NCBI GenBank assembly: GCA_963661945.1
Contig: CAVLDP010000024.1
Location: 1-26,739 of the forward strand
DNA length: 26,739 bases
Source of the DNA: CAVLDP01 sp963661945
GTDB lineage: Bacteria > Bacillota > Clostridia > Lachnospirales > Lachnospiraceae
Direction of reading: 5' to 3'
The translations under genes were made by a program, and so were the position numbers. The notes under the pieces are model-generated. The model had not been told where the DNA came from. It made no database searches and worked only from the letters and a program-made list of their open reading frames with translations. Within the stretch, counting starts at the first letter, position 1. Each line of letters opens with the position of its first letter. Of this stretch, positions 8,585 to 16,707 are shown piece by piece.

Positions 8585-9712
8585 ATGACCATTTCAAATG
8601 AGACAACAAATCTATCTGGCAAGAAGATTCTCATCATCATGCCGGATTTCTATACCTATCAGGAGCAGGTGCGACGCAACCTGACTGAGCGCGGAGCAGA
8701 GGTCTATATCTATAATGAGGAACCGCCCAAGATGCAATATCTTATTCTGAAGAATCTGGGCGATGCCATTCACCGCGACCTCTTCGGCGCCTTCAATAAG
8801 AGTTTGAAGCGGAGGATTATCCGCGAAGTGCCAGAGGTTGATTATTTCCTGACCATTCGTGGACAGATACTGACTCCTGAGACGATTGAGACCATCAAGA
8901 AGGCTTGTCTGAAGGATGGCGGAAGGACAGTCTATTATTCCTGGGACCCACTGAAGTTCCTTAGAAATGAGGGTTCCATCGCAAGCTGCTTTGAGCATCA
9001 TTTCACATATGATCTGGCGGACAGCCGGAAGTACGATTCCTTTGAGCTGCTGCCACTATTCTATGAGGATGCCTACCGGGCCGAGGGCGCAAGTTCGGCC
9101 GCCGGCGACAAGCCATACGACTTCTCTTGCATTATGAGCTTCAGCGAGTTTCGCTACGAGCGGGTGCGCCGCATTATCGCAGCCAATCCCGAGGCCAGAA
9201 TCTATTGCAAGCTCTACCTGAATGAGTCAGTATATGAGGCCAAGAAGGTCAAGGAGGGAGACTATTATCGGAATCTTGATATGGATCTGATTTCCCTTAA
9301 GCCATTCAGCGCGGAAGAGATTCGTAAGGCCAGCGATTTGGCCTATGCAGTTCTTGATGTCACGCATAATGGCGCAACGGGTCTTACCATGCGAACCATG
9401 GAATGTCTGGGACTGAAGAAGAAGTTTGTCACCAATAATCCGACTATCTCAGAATATGATTTCTATCAGGCGGATAATATCTATCTCATGCCAGAGATGG
9501 ATCAGACCACGGTTGGAATCCATACAAGCCATGACAAGGAAGAGAGCAAGCTCTCTGGTCAGGCTCTGCTACAGGACTTGACGGAAGAGGAAGTGGCATC
9601 GCTTAGACTGCCAGATGCTGCCTGGCTTCGTAAGCCTTATGAGATTTCGGATGAGATATGGGCCAAGTATTCGCTTAAGAGCTGGCTTGATACTTTGCTT
9701 GGCATATCATAG
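8585..9712 (+). CDS. CgeB-like GT-B glycosyltransferase, putative
   Basis: A 375-residue soluble protein preceded by AAGGA 7 bases before its ATG. The opening KKILIIMPDFYTYQEQV, the DYFLTIRGQILTPETIE segment, the YYSWDPLKF stretch (about 118-127) and the LPLFY segment resemble Firmicute capsule-locus proteins with a GT-B fold of the CgeB/Glyco_trans_1_2 type. Near the C-terminus, NGATGLTMRTMECLGLKKKFVT (roughly residues 264-285) fits the donor-binding region of that group, although there is no GT4 E-x7-E motif. A short Ala/Ser/Gly-rich insert (EGASSAAGDK) lies near residue 165. Lying between GT4 genes, it probably adds one sugar to the repeat unit. A role in modification rather than sugar transfer cannot be excluded. 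Confidence 0.7.
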   Translation: MTISNETTNLSGKKILIIMPDFYTYQEQVRRNLTERGAEVYIYNEEPPKMQYLILKNLGDAIHRDLFGAFNKSLKRRIIREVPEVDYFLTIRGQILTPETIETIKKACLKDGGRTVYYSWDPLKFLRNEGSIASCFEHHFTYDLADSRKYDSFELLPLFYEDAYRAEGASSAAGDKPYDFSCIMSFSEFRYERVRRIIAANPEARIYCKLYLNESVYEAKKVKEGDYYRNLDMDLISLKPFSAEEIRKASDLAYAVLDVTHNGATGLTMRTMECLGLKKKFVTNNPTISEYDFYQADNIYLMPEMDQTTVGIHTSHDKEESKLSGQALLQDLTEEEVASLRLPDAAWLRKPYEISDEIWAKYSLKSWLDTLLGIS

Positions 9713-9720
9713 GAGAAGAT

Positions 9721-10872
9721 ATGAAGAAGATACGTATCCTCGCCCTGTCCTGGAGGGATATTAAGTCTCCGACTGCGGGAGGCGCAGAGGTGAATACACA
9801 TGAGATTTTCCGGCGACTGGACCCGGAGGTCTATGAGATTACCCATATAGCGCCCCTGTATGAGGGCTTGATGGAGCAGGAAGTTATTGATGGAATCAGA
9901 TATATGCGACATGGTAATGTGGCGACGGTGATTCCATTTGCCAGGAGATATTATAAGAAGCACAGGAGTGATTTTGACTATGTCATCGACCAGTGCAATA
10001 CGCACAGGTTCTTCACTCCGAGGTGGGTGGAGGCGGATAAGCGAATTTTCCTCATCTATCAGCTGACCAGAGAGATCTGGGATATCAATATGAAGCCACC
10101 TTTTTCGACTATTGGCAGGATTATGGAGACGCCGCTTCTTCGGATGAATCGCTTTGATGTGACGATTACCGAGTCAGAGTCTACCAAGACAGATCTTGTC
10201 GAGGTGGGATTTGACCCAGACCGGATCAAGGTTATACCGGTTATTATGAAGAACCAGCCTTGGCCTATAGAAGACTTCTTGGAGAAGTCCCTTACTCCAA
10301 GCTTCGTCTATGTCGGACGATTCGTCAAATACAAGGGCATTGATCAGGCAATCGAAGCCTATGGCAGATTTGCAGAGAATATGCGCCTTCGAGATGCCAA
10401 TCCCGGCCACCTATACATCGTAGGTAAGAAGGATGATAATTATATCAAGACTCAACTTCTGCCAATTTGCCAGAAGTACCAGATCGAGGACCAGGTTGTC
10501 TTCTTAGGCTATGTCTCAGAGGAAGAGAAGCTAAGTCTTCTAAGCAAGTCGACAGCTTTAGTCTTTCCATCCAACCGCGAGGGCTGGGGCATTCCGGTAT
10601 CGGAGGCGGCTTTCGTTGGTACACCGAGCATCGTCTTTCGGACCCAGGGCCTAATCGATGCGGTGGACTACGGCAGAGCTGGTTATCTCTGTGAGGAGAA
10701 TACCGCTGAGGAGCTGATGCGTCTGATGATGCGTACTGTTGATGAAGTAGAGGAATATGAGACAATACGAAAAGCTGCTTATACTTTCTCTACAGAATAC
10801 TTAAATCGTGATATAAATTCCGAATTCCAAGAGGTTATGAATCTTATGGACTGTGAAAGGAGACCACTATGA
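9721..10872 (+). CDS. GT4 family glycosyltransferase
   Basis: A 383-residue GT-B enzyme. The N-terminal LSWRDIKSPTAGGAEVNTHE is the glycine-rich acceptor-side loop seen in many GT4 mannosyl-, galactosyl- and rhamnosyltransferases. FDVTITESESTKTDLVEVGF ends the first domain, PSFVYVGRFVKYKGIDQAIEA opens the second, and REGWGIPVSEA carries the E-x7-E motif (E287 and E295). An AGGAGA site sits 5 to 6 bases before the ATG. The last four bases overlap the start of the SDR gene (ATGA-type coupling at 10869-10872). It is the last of a run of four consecutive GT-B genes and presumably adds one residue of the glycan. Confidence 0.9.
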   Translation: MKKIRILALSWRDIKSPTAGGAEVNTHEIFRRLDPEVYEITHIAPLYEGLMEQEVIDGIRYMRHGNVATVIPFARRYYKKHRSDFDYVIDQCNTHRFFTPRWVEADKRIFLIYQLTREIWDINMKPPFSTIGRIMETPLLRMNRFDVTITESESTKTDLVEVGFDPDRIKVIPVIMKNQPWPIEDFLEKSLTPSFVYVGRFVKYKGIDQAIEAYGRFAENMRLRDANPGHLYIVGKKDDNYIKTQLLPICQKYQIEDQVVFLGYVSEEEKLSLLSKSTALVFPSNREGWGIPVSEAAFVGTPSIVFRTQGLIDAVDYGRAGYLCEENTAEELMRLMMRTVDEVEEYETIRKAAYTFSTEYLNRDINSEFQEVMNLMDCERRPL

Positions 10873-11696
10873 AATATTTAGTAACAGGAGCCAATGGCTA
10901 TATCGGTCAGGGCGTGACCAAGCAGCTGCTTGACTTGGGCTGCGATGTAATTGCGACAGATTTTCATACAGATGGCGTCGATCAGAGAGCCAGATGTATC
11001 GATGCAGATATCTTCTCACTTGATGATCCCTATAGCTATCTCGAGAAGCCTGATGTAGTCATTCACTTGGCCTGGAGAGATGGCTTCCGTCATTCCTCCG
11101 AGAACCATATGAAGGATCTGCCGAATCACTACGACTTCATTGAGAAGATGTGTCGGGCTGGTATCCGCAAGATGTGTGTGATGGGCACCATGCATGAGAT
11201 TGGCTTTATCGAGGGCTGTATCAATGAGAATACCCCTTGCGCGCCACAGTCTCTCTATGGAATCGCCAAGAACGCCCTTCGCCAGGCGACAGAGCTCGTG
11301 ACTCGTGAGAATCACGTGAAGCTTCAGTGGCTTCGCGGTTACTATATCGTCGGCAACACCCATGCAGGCTGCTCCATCTTCTCCAAGATCACAGCCGCAG
11401 CAGAAGCAGGAGATGAGACATTTCCATTTACCTCAGGTCAGAATCAGTATGACTTCACGGATTATGACCTCTTCTGCGAGCAGGTGGCAAGAGCAGCGAC
11501 TCAGGACAAGGTTCTCGGAACCATCGAGTGCTGCACAGGAAGTCCAATGAAGCTGGCTGATCGCGTGGAGAAATTCATCGTTGAGAATGGTTATTCCATC
11601 AAGCTTGCTTACGGAACCTTCCCAGATCGTCCATACGACTCCAAGGCTGTTTGGGGCGATTCAACGAAGATTGATCAGATTATGGGAGCGAAATAG
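10869..11696 (+). CDS. Extended SDR NAD(P)-dependent sugar-nucleotide reductase/epimerase
   Basis: A 275-residue Rossmann-fold enzyme of the extended SDR family. G7-A-N-G10-Y-I-G13 is the cofactor loop and Y130-G-I-A-K134 the catalytic Tyr-x3-Lys pair. VMGTMHEIG (104-112) occupies the position of the upstream Ser/Thr, and the C-terminal half is short. Size and organisation suit RfbJ- and YerF-type enzymes, which reduce the 4-keto or branched keto group of CDP-dideoxysugars, but also 4-epimerases or GDP/TDP-sugar reductases. Since RfbF, RfbH and a YerE-like enzyme lie in the same operon, I infer that it may do the final reduction in a CDP-branched-sugar pathway. It is 8 to 13 kb from those genes, so the link is contextual. 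It overlaps the previous gene by 4 bases. Confidence 0.85.
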   Translation: MKYLVTGANGYIGQGVTKQLLDLGCDVIATDFHTDGVDQRARCIDADIFSLDDPYSYLEKPDVVIHLAWRDGFRHSSENHMKDLPNHYDFIEKMCRAGIRKMCVMGTMHEIGFIEGCINENTPCAPQSLYGIAKNALRQATELVTRENHVKLQWLRGYYIVGNTHAGCSIFSKITAAAEAGDETFPFTSGQNQYDFTDYDLFCEQVARAATQDKVLGTIECCTGSPMKLADRVEKFIVENGYSIKLAYGTFPDRPYDSKAVWGDSTKIDQIMGAK

Positions 11697-11698
11697 AC

Positions 11699-13123
11699 TT
11701 GTTGGCAAGAATTAAAGCTAGACTTAACAACATGGACTACCTTCTGGTGACGGCTTCTACGATCTTCGCCTCAGGAATCAGCTTCCTCTATTCCGTCCTG
11801 GCCAAGAGATATGTGGATCCGCTGGACTATGGAATCTATTCGACCTGCGTCCTCCTCCAGACCTATCTGGCCTATAGCCAGCTGGGTGTCCTCAATGCTT
11901 ATAACAGGGACCTTCCCCAGCTGATTGGAGCGAGGAAGATGGAGGATGCCAGGAAGACCCGCGATACATCGATATCCTTTATCTGGCTTATGTATGTTGC
12001 AGTCTGCCTGGTGACGATGGTGGTTCTTACCATCATACGCCTATCGAATGGCCTATCCGATAAGTATTACTTCGGATACATGCTTGCCATGGTATATCTT
12101 ATTGTGGATACTACGGCGACATTTTGCATGAACACAACCAGAATCTACGGAGATTTCAACTATTCTGCCATGGTCAATATCGTGAAGACTCTGATTGCCC
12201 TCACCATGGGCTTGATCGGTATCTTCCTATTCGGATATTACGGCCTCTATCTGATGCCAATATCTGGCGGAATTGCATCGATTGTCCTCTATTACAGTCG
12301 TTCGCTGAAGGGGATTCATCTCCATATCGATCGCCCAGTCCTGAAGGATGCTATGTGGAGCGGCATTCCTCTGATGCTCAATACCTTCGTATGGACTATC
12401 ATGGGTTCCGTCGACAAGTTTGTCATCTTAATCTTCATGACAACGACAGACCTTGGCATCTACACAGTCCCTCTCATGGGCTTTACCACGATGGTGCTGA
12501 TTCCTCAGACCATCAGCCAGGTCTTCTATTATAAGATCTCTATCGCCTATGGAGAATCGGGCGATGAGAAGCAGCTTGTGGCACTTTGCAACAAGTTCAC
12601 TCGGGTTACAACCCTCTGCACAGGTGCGGTGGCAGTTTTAGCATACTACATCCTGCCGATTTTCGTGGAGCTTGTGATGCCGATGTACACGGATGGTATC
12701 TATCCGGCCCAGATTCTTCTTGTTGGCGTTGCCATTTACGGCACGACTATGTTATACGGCAACATTTTCTCCGTCATGAAATGGAATCGCGACCTCATCG
12801 TGAATTCCGTGATTCTATGCATCTTCAATATTATCTTCTCGACAGGTATGGTCCTGATTCTGGGACGAGATATTGAGAATGTTGCCCTCGGCACTGCCAT
12901 TTCCTACACTCTCTATTCCTTCCTTCTCCTCAAGAGATTGTCGAATAGATTTGAGATGTCACTTGGCGGATTCCTGCAGTCCAGCTGGCTACCTATGTTG
13001 CTAATCATGGTGCCGGCCCTGCTTCTCTACTATTTGCTGCCGAATATTTATCTGGCCTTCGCAGTTACCTGCGTGATTCTGGGCCTTCAGACCATCTTTA
13101 TTTATCGAGGATATAAGAAATGA
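11699..13123 (+). CDS. wzx: Wzx-type oligosaccharide flippase
   Basis: A 474-residue polytopic protein of the polysaccharide transport/MOP flippase superfamily, with roughly 12 to 14 hydrophobic segments. The opening DYLLVTASTIFASGISFLYS, the RYVDPLDYGIYSTCVLLQTYL segment and a conserved central stretch near SVDKFVILIFMTTTDLGIY are characteristic of Wzx-like flippases. Such proteins turn undecaprenyl-linked sugars or oligosaccharides to the outer face of the membrane. The start is most likely TTG at 11699, with GGGAG at 11684-11688; the next ATG (11732) lacks a ribosome binding site. A flippase beside a Wzm/Wzt exporter suggests a second lipid-linked intermediate. It ends in a 4-base ATGA overlap with the acetyltransferase gene. 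Confidence 0.9.
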   Translation: MLARIKARLNNMDYLLVTASTIFASGISFLYSVLAKRYVDPLDYGIYSTCVLLQTYLAYSQLGVLNAYNRDLPQLIGARKMEDARKTRDTSISFIWLMYVAVCLVTMVVLTIIRLSNGLSDKYYFGYMLAMVYLIVDTTATFCMNTTRIYGDFNYSAMVNIVKTLIALTMGLIGIFLFGYYGLYLMPISGGIASIVLYYSRSLKGIHLHIDRPVLKDAMWSGIPLMLNTFVWTIMGSVDKFVILIFMTTTDLGIYTVPLMGFTTMVLIPQTISQVFYYKISIAYGESGDEKQLVALCNKFTRVTTLCTGAVAVLAYYILPIFVELVMPMYTDGIYPAQILLVGVAIYGTTMLYGNIFSVMKWNRDLIVNSVILCIFNIIFSTGMVLILGRDIENVALGTAISYTLYSFLLLKRLSNRFEMSLGGFLQSSWLPMLLIMVPALLLYYLLPNIYLAFAVTCVILGLQTIFIYRGYKK

Positions 13124-13686
13124 AAGCACTCCTAAAGTCACTCCGCTATCTCTATTTCTACCTGGTTCGCTACCATAGGTTTGGCTCGGTCGGACGCCAC
13201 ACTGTGATGAAGAAGCCCCTTCGCATCATGAATGGCAAGCATATCGTAATTGGCGATTATTGCTATATCTTAGACGGGGTTCGCTTCGATGCCATGACGC
13301 GCCACGATGACCAGGAATTTGAGCCAGAGATTCGAATCGGCGACCGGGTCGAGATCGGCCAGGGTTGTCAGATCTCGGCGGCGGAGAGCATTATTATCGA
13401 GGACAATGTCTCGCTGGCGCCCTACGTCATGTTAAATGACACCACCCACGGTTACCGCGATATGGACACGCCAATCGAGAGGCAGCCACTTACGACTGGT
13501 CCGATTATCATCGGAGAGGGCTCCATCATCGGCTATTCTTCCGTGATTCTGCCGGGCGTTACGATCGGTAAGCACTGCTTCATCGGCGCCAATGCCGTAA
13601 TCGCACACGATGTGCCGGACTACACCATTGTGGCCAATCACAGTAACCTGGTGACTAAGACAATAAGGAAACAAGATGAAAACTAA
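13120..13686 (+). CDS. Hexapeptide-repeat O-acetyltransferase (left-handed beta-helix)
   Basis: A 188-residue cytoplasmic acyltransferase of the WbbJ/LacA/NeuD-like group. From residue 40 on it shows isoleucine-patch repeats (HIVIGDYCYI, IRIGDRVEIGQGCQIS, IIIGEGSIIGYSSVILPGVTIG, CFIGANAVIAHDV) that build the left-handed beta-helix. His110, in the extended loop DTTHGYRDMD, matches the catalytic His of the family. It transfers an acetyl group from acetyl-CoA to a sugar or sugar nucleotide, so it would act before export. Length is usual for the family, with a basic amphipathic N-terminus. It overlaps the flippase gene by 4 bases and the following gene by 11. The acceptor sugar is unknown. Confidence 0.9.
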   Translation: MKALLKSLRYLYFYLVRYHRFGSVGRHTVMKKPLRIMNGKHIVIGDYCYILDGVRFDAMTRHDDQEFEPEIRIGDRVEIGQGCQISAAESIIIEDNVSLAPYVMLNDTTHGYRDMDTPIERQPLTTGPIIIGEGSIIGYSSVILPGVTIGKHCFIGANAVIAHDVPDYTIVANHSNLVTKTIRKQDEN

Positions 13687-15109
13687 GAATTTACGCGTAT
13701 GCTTCATGGCAAGACCTTGGTACGATCAGATCTCGACCGAGATTTTTGCGAATATCAGAGAGAATCACGATTCTGCTATCGAGGGCTATTTCATAACCTC
13801 CAACCAGAAGGAAGTGGACTATGTCTATAACCGCCTGGGACGAGAAATGGTTCACCCATACAATGTGGCAGAATATTTCGAGCAGCACTGGGCAGAATTC
13901 ACCTACGAGAAGTTCTGCGAGTACGAGAAGAAATACGACTGCGCTCCAATGTGGGAGTATGTCTACACCGACCGCTTCCTGATCCATCGGGACAGGGAAT
14001 ATTGCTATCGCATTGTCGCAGGTTACTTCCAGTTCTTCGAGGACTTATTTGTAAATGAGCAGGTTGACTTCTACTTCGACGAGGCGGTTGCCACCATTCA
14101 GACCTTCGTGGCCTATCTTGTAGGCAGGAAGACTGGGACGCGTTACATTTCCCAGATGCTGGCGCGCGGAGCAGGACTGGATCAGAAATACCATTATTTC
14201 ATTACAGATCCATTTCAATATAATGACGAGATGCCGGAGAATTATGCGGATATCGAGGTGACAGAAGAGGAATATCGTGAGATGGAGGACTATCTTACGA
14301 ATTTCGAGCAGGTGGATGTGAAGCCAGGCTGTATGTCTGTTCAGGGCAAGAAGCCGACATTGAATAAGGATGTTCTCCTCTGCCCACTGAAGTATCTCTA
14401 CATCAAGCACAGCAAGGCGAACAACAATCCTTATTTCTATATCTATTATCATCATGCATCGGATGTACTGAATCCGCTTCGTTTCTATCATAGATATAAG
14501 AAGAGCCTGAGATACTATGAGGAGCCGGATCTGAATCAGAAGTATGTCTACTTCGCCCTTCATTTCCAGCCGGAGGCATCGACCATCGTCTGTGCGGAGA
14601 AGTACGAGAAGCAGCTCTTTTTAATCGACCAATGGGCCAAAAGTCTGCCGGCGGACACCCTTCTCTATGTGAAGGAGCACTACGCTCAGCTTGGCAGCCG
14701 CGAATTGTCCTTCTACGAGGAACTGAAGAAATATCCGAATGTAGTTCTTGTGAACCCTTGGTTCAATTCCCGTGCCCTAATCGAGCATGCTGAGGCGGTA
14801 GCTGCTCTGACAGGAACGGTCGGCTTCGAGGGAATTCTCCTACGTAAGCCGGTATTCGTCAGTGCGGACATCCTCTACCGGTCCGCCCCTGGTGTACTGG
14901 AAATGGATGATATCTTCCATAATTACCTCCCACTTATGGCAGAATATAAGCAGCCGAGCCGGGAGGAACTCATACATTATCTGGCAGTCTATCGGAGGAC
15001 TCTCCACGAGGGCTGCATGGTATTTAAGCATCCGAACACATTGACCGCGGACAACTTCCGCAAGCTGGCATCTTCCCTCTATGCGAAGATGAAGGAGATG
15101 GATTCATGA
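13676..15109 (+). CDS. Capsule_synth family glycosyltransferase (KpsS/KpsC-like)
   Basis: A 477-residue protein whose C-terminal half matches the Capsule_synth GT-B family. YVYFALHFQPEAST (about 289-302), LYVKEH with K333-E334-H335, PNVVLVNPWFNSRALIEHA and TGTVGFEGILLRKPVF (G380 to E385) are its hallmark blocks. In Gram-negative capsules KpsS and KpsC use these residues to add Kdo, but more distant Gram-positive members have no assigned donor. The N-terminal 270 residues are Tyr- and acid-rich and less recognisable. The ATG lies 5 bases after AAGGAA and overlaps the acetyltransferase by 11 bases, indicating coupling. It probably adds a residue, cap or side group to the glycan; the sugar cannot be stated. 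Confidence 0.8.
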   Translation: MKTKNLRVCFMARPWYDQISTEIFANIRENHDSAIEGYFITSNQKEVDYVYNRLGREMVHPYNVAEYFEQHWAEFTYEKFCEYEKKYDCAPMWEYVYTDRFLIHRDREYCYRIVAGYFQFFEDLFVNEQVDFYFDEAVATIQTFVAYLVGRKTGTRYISQMLARGAGLDQKYHYFITDPFQYNDEMPENYADIEVTEEEYREMEDYLTNFEQVDVKPGCMSVQGKKPTLNKDVLLCPLKYLYIKHSKANNNPYFYIYYHHASDVLNPLRFYHRYKKSLRYYEEPDLNQKYVYFALHFQPEASTIVCAEKYEKQLFLIDQWAKSLPADTLLYVKEHYAQLGSRELSFYEELKKYPNVVLVNPWFNSRALIEHAEAVAALTGTVGFEGILLRKPVFVSADILYRSAPGVLEMDDIFHNYLPLMAEYKQPSREELIHYLAVYRRTLHEGCMVFKHPNTLTADNFRKLASSLYAKMKEMDS

Positions 15110-16704
15110 CAGAGAGAATAGCTCATATACTACTTCGAATATTCTATGTGCTTCTGGCTATTTGCCCATTTGCCCTGGCAATCATCTATGCCCTCATGTA
15201 TATGACAGGACATATGATTGATGGCAGAAGTGCGGATTTCTATTATCTGCCGGACCTTACGAATTACGGCTGGGCAATTCTTAGCCTCATCATCCTTGGT
15301 GCGATTATCTTCGGAGCGACGAAGCTTAAGGATCGGTTCGGACTGACCTTTGTCCTGATCCTGATTGCATCCATTCTGCCGCGAGCTATTATCCTATTGA
15401 CCTATCAGGGACAGCTGGAGCCTTTCTCAGATTTCTACCGGGCTTGGGGCAGAGCCATCGGCATCGAGGAATGCATGGACTTAGGTTATGTGCGTTATTT
15501 CACCAGCTACATGAACTGGTCCATCTACTGCAAAGCAGTGATTAAGCTCTTCGGTCAGAATTACATGGCTATGCTCTGGCTGAACGTGGTTTATAATGCC
15601 TTGTCTGCATGCTTCATTTACCTTATCGCGAAGACCATAGGTCTGACGGAGCGGTTATCCTTCATCGCATCCATGCTCTTCGCCCTGACTCCGTCTGCAA
15701 TCGCCTACACCGCGACATCGACACCGGAGCACCTAAGCATTCTCTGTTATCTGATTGCGACCTATCTGCTCCTTCGTTCCTTCCATATGGAGTGGCAGAG
15801 CAGATTCTCTTACATTCTCGGAGCTATGATTGTGCTAGGCTTCGGAGATTCTGTGAAGACCTTCGGCGTGATTCTGATCATCGCCTTCGCGGGAGCAGAA
15901 GTCATCCGCGCCCTGCTTGTCGCAGCCGGGAAGGGTGGCGACAAGACCGCAGCTAGGAAATCTGGCGGCAAGACCGCAGCTAGGAAATCCGGCGGAAGTG
16001 GCCGCAGCGCCATCCTCGGCCTCATCACCGGCCTCATCTTCGCCGGCATCATGTACGCAGGCGATTCCTTTATTGTCGAGCGAATTACAGACATCTCCGA
16101 GGAGAAGTTTGCTATCGAGTTAGATACCGCAGATGCTCTGCCGCATTACCTGTGCATCGGCCTCAATATGGAGGGCGAAGGCGTGACCAATTTCGGCGAG
16201 ATGCAATATATGTACATCTACAAGAGGCAGGCAGGCCTCGACCGAGAGAATGCAGTGCGACAGACCAAGGAACTAATCTTAGCAGAGTGGGAAGGCAACG
16301 AAGACTATATTCCAAGTTTCTTCCTCCGCAAGAATATCTGGTCTTGGCAGGATGATATGCGGCCGCTGACCTATCTCCTTGAGAACTGCGGCATTGAGCC
16401 AAAGACCGCCTGGCAGAAGGCTCTCTACAACTACCTAAGCGATGTTGGACCGACAATGACTCAGCTTTATTACCTGCTTGGCATGGCCTTGGCACTCTAT
16501 GGAGTCATCTCCATTTTCCGAGACGAAGAGAAGAGGGGCAACCTCCTAATCTTCTATCCAAGCCTTGTGGTTATGGGCTACTTCTGTGTTATGATTCTGT
16601 CTGAGGCACAGAGCCGCTACAAGTGTCTGATCTGGCCATTTGTCTGTATTCTGATGGTCTGCATCAAGAATCCACACTTCCTGCATAAGGGGGAGGAGAA
16701 GTAA
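15106..16704 (+). CDS. Polytopic PMT/GT39-like (GT-C) glycosyltransferase, putative
   Basis: A 532-residue membrane protein with about ten or more hydrophobic segments. The first extracytoplasmic loop contains QLEPFSDFYRAWGRA (around residues 103-117), which matches the SDF-Y style acidic motif of GT-C enzymes that use polyprenyl-phosphate sugars. A soluble stretch (about 330-435) lies between membrane segments. This suggests transfer of a sugar from a lipid-phosphate donor to the glycan outside the membrane, in keeping with the flippase upstream. No polyprenyl-phosphate sugar synthase is in the window to supply that donor. A 27-base tandem duplication encodes KTAARKSGG twice at residues 280-297. 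It overlaps the preceding gene by 4 bases. Assignment to GT-C is by motif and topology only. Confidence 0.7.
   Translation: MTERIAHILLRIFYVLLAICPFALAIIYALMYMTGHMIDGRSADFYYLPDLTNYGWAILSLIILGAIIFGATKLKDRFGLTFVLILIASILPRAIILLTYQGQLEPFSDFYRAWGRAIGIEECMDLGYVRYFTSYMNWSIYCKAVIKLFGQNYMAMLWLNVVYNALSACFIYLIAKTIGLTERLSFIASMLFALTPSAIAYTATSTPEHLSILCYLIATYLLLRSFHMEWQSRFSYILGAMIVLGFGDSVKTFGVILIIAFAGAEVIRALLVAAGKGGDKTAARKSGGKTAARKSGGSGRSAILGLITGLIFAGIMYAGDSFIVERITDISEEKFAIELDTADALPHYLCIGLNMEGEGVTNFGEMQYMYIYKRQAGLDRENAVRQTKELILAEWEGNEDYIPSFFLRKNIWSWQDDMRPLTYLLENCGIEPKTAWQKALYNYLSDVGPTMTQLYYLLGMALALYGVISIFRDEEKRGNLLIFYPSLVVMGYFCVMILSEAQSRYKCLIWPFVCILMVCIKNPHFLHKGEEK
15943..15996 (+). repeat. 27-bp tandem duplication in the GT-C-like gene
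   Basis: Two adjacent 27-base units, 15943-15969 and 15970-15996, differ at 15963 (T against C) and at the last base. Each encodes the nine residues KTAARKSGG, at 280-288 and 289-297. The insert is strongly basic, in frame, and lies in a loop after a hydrophobic segment. The near identity suggests a recent slippage or unequal recombination event. Confidence 0.9.
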
Positions 16705-16707
16705 GAA

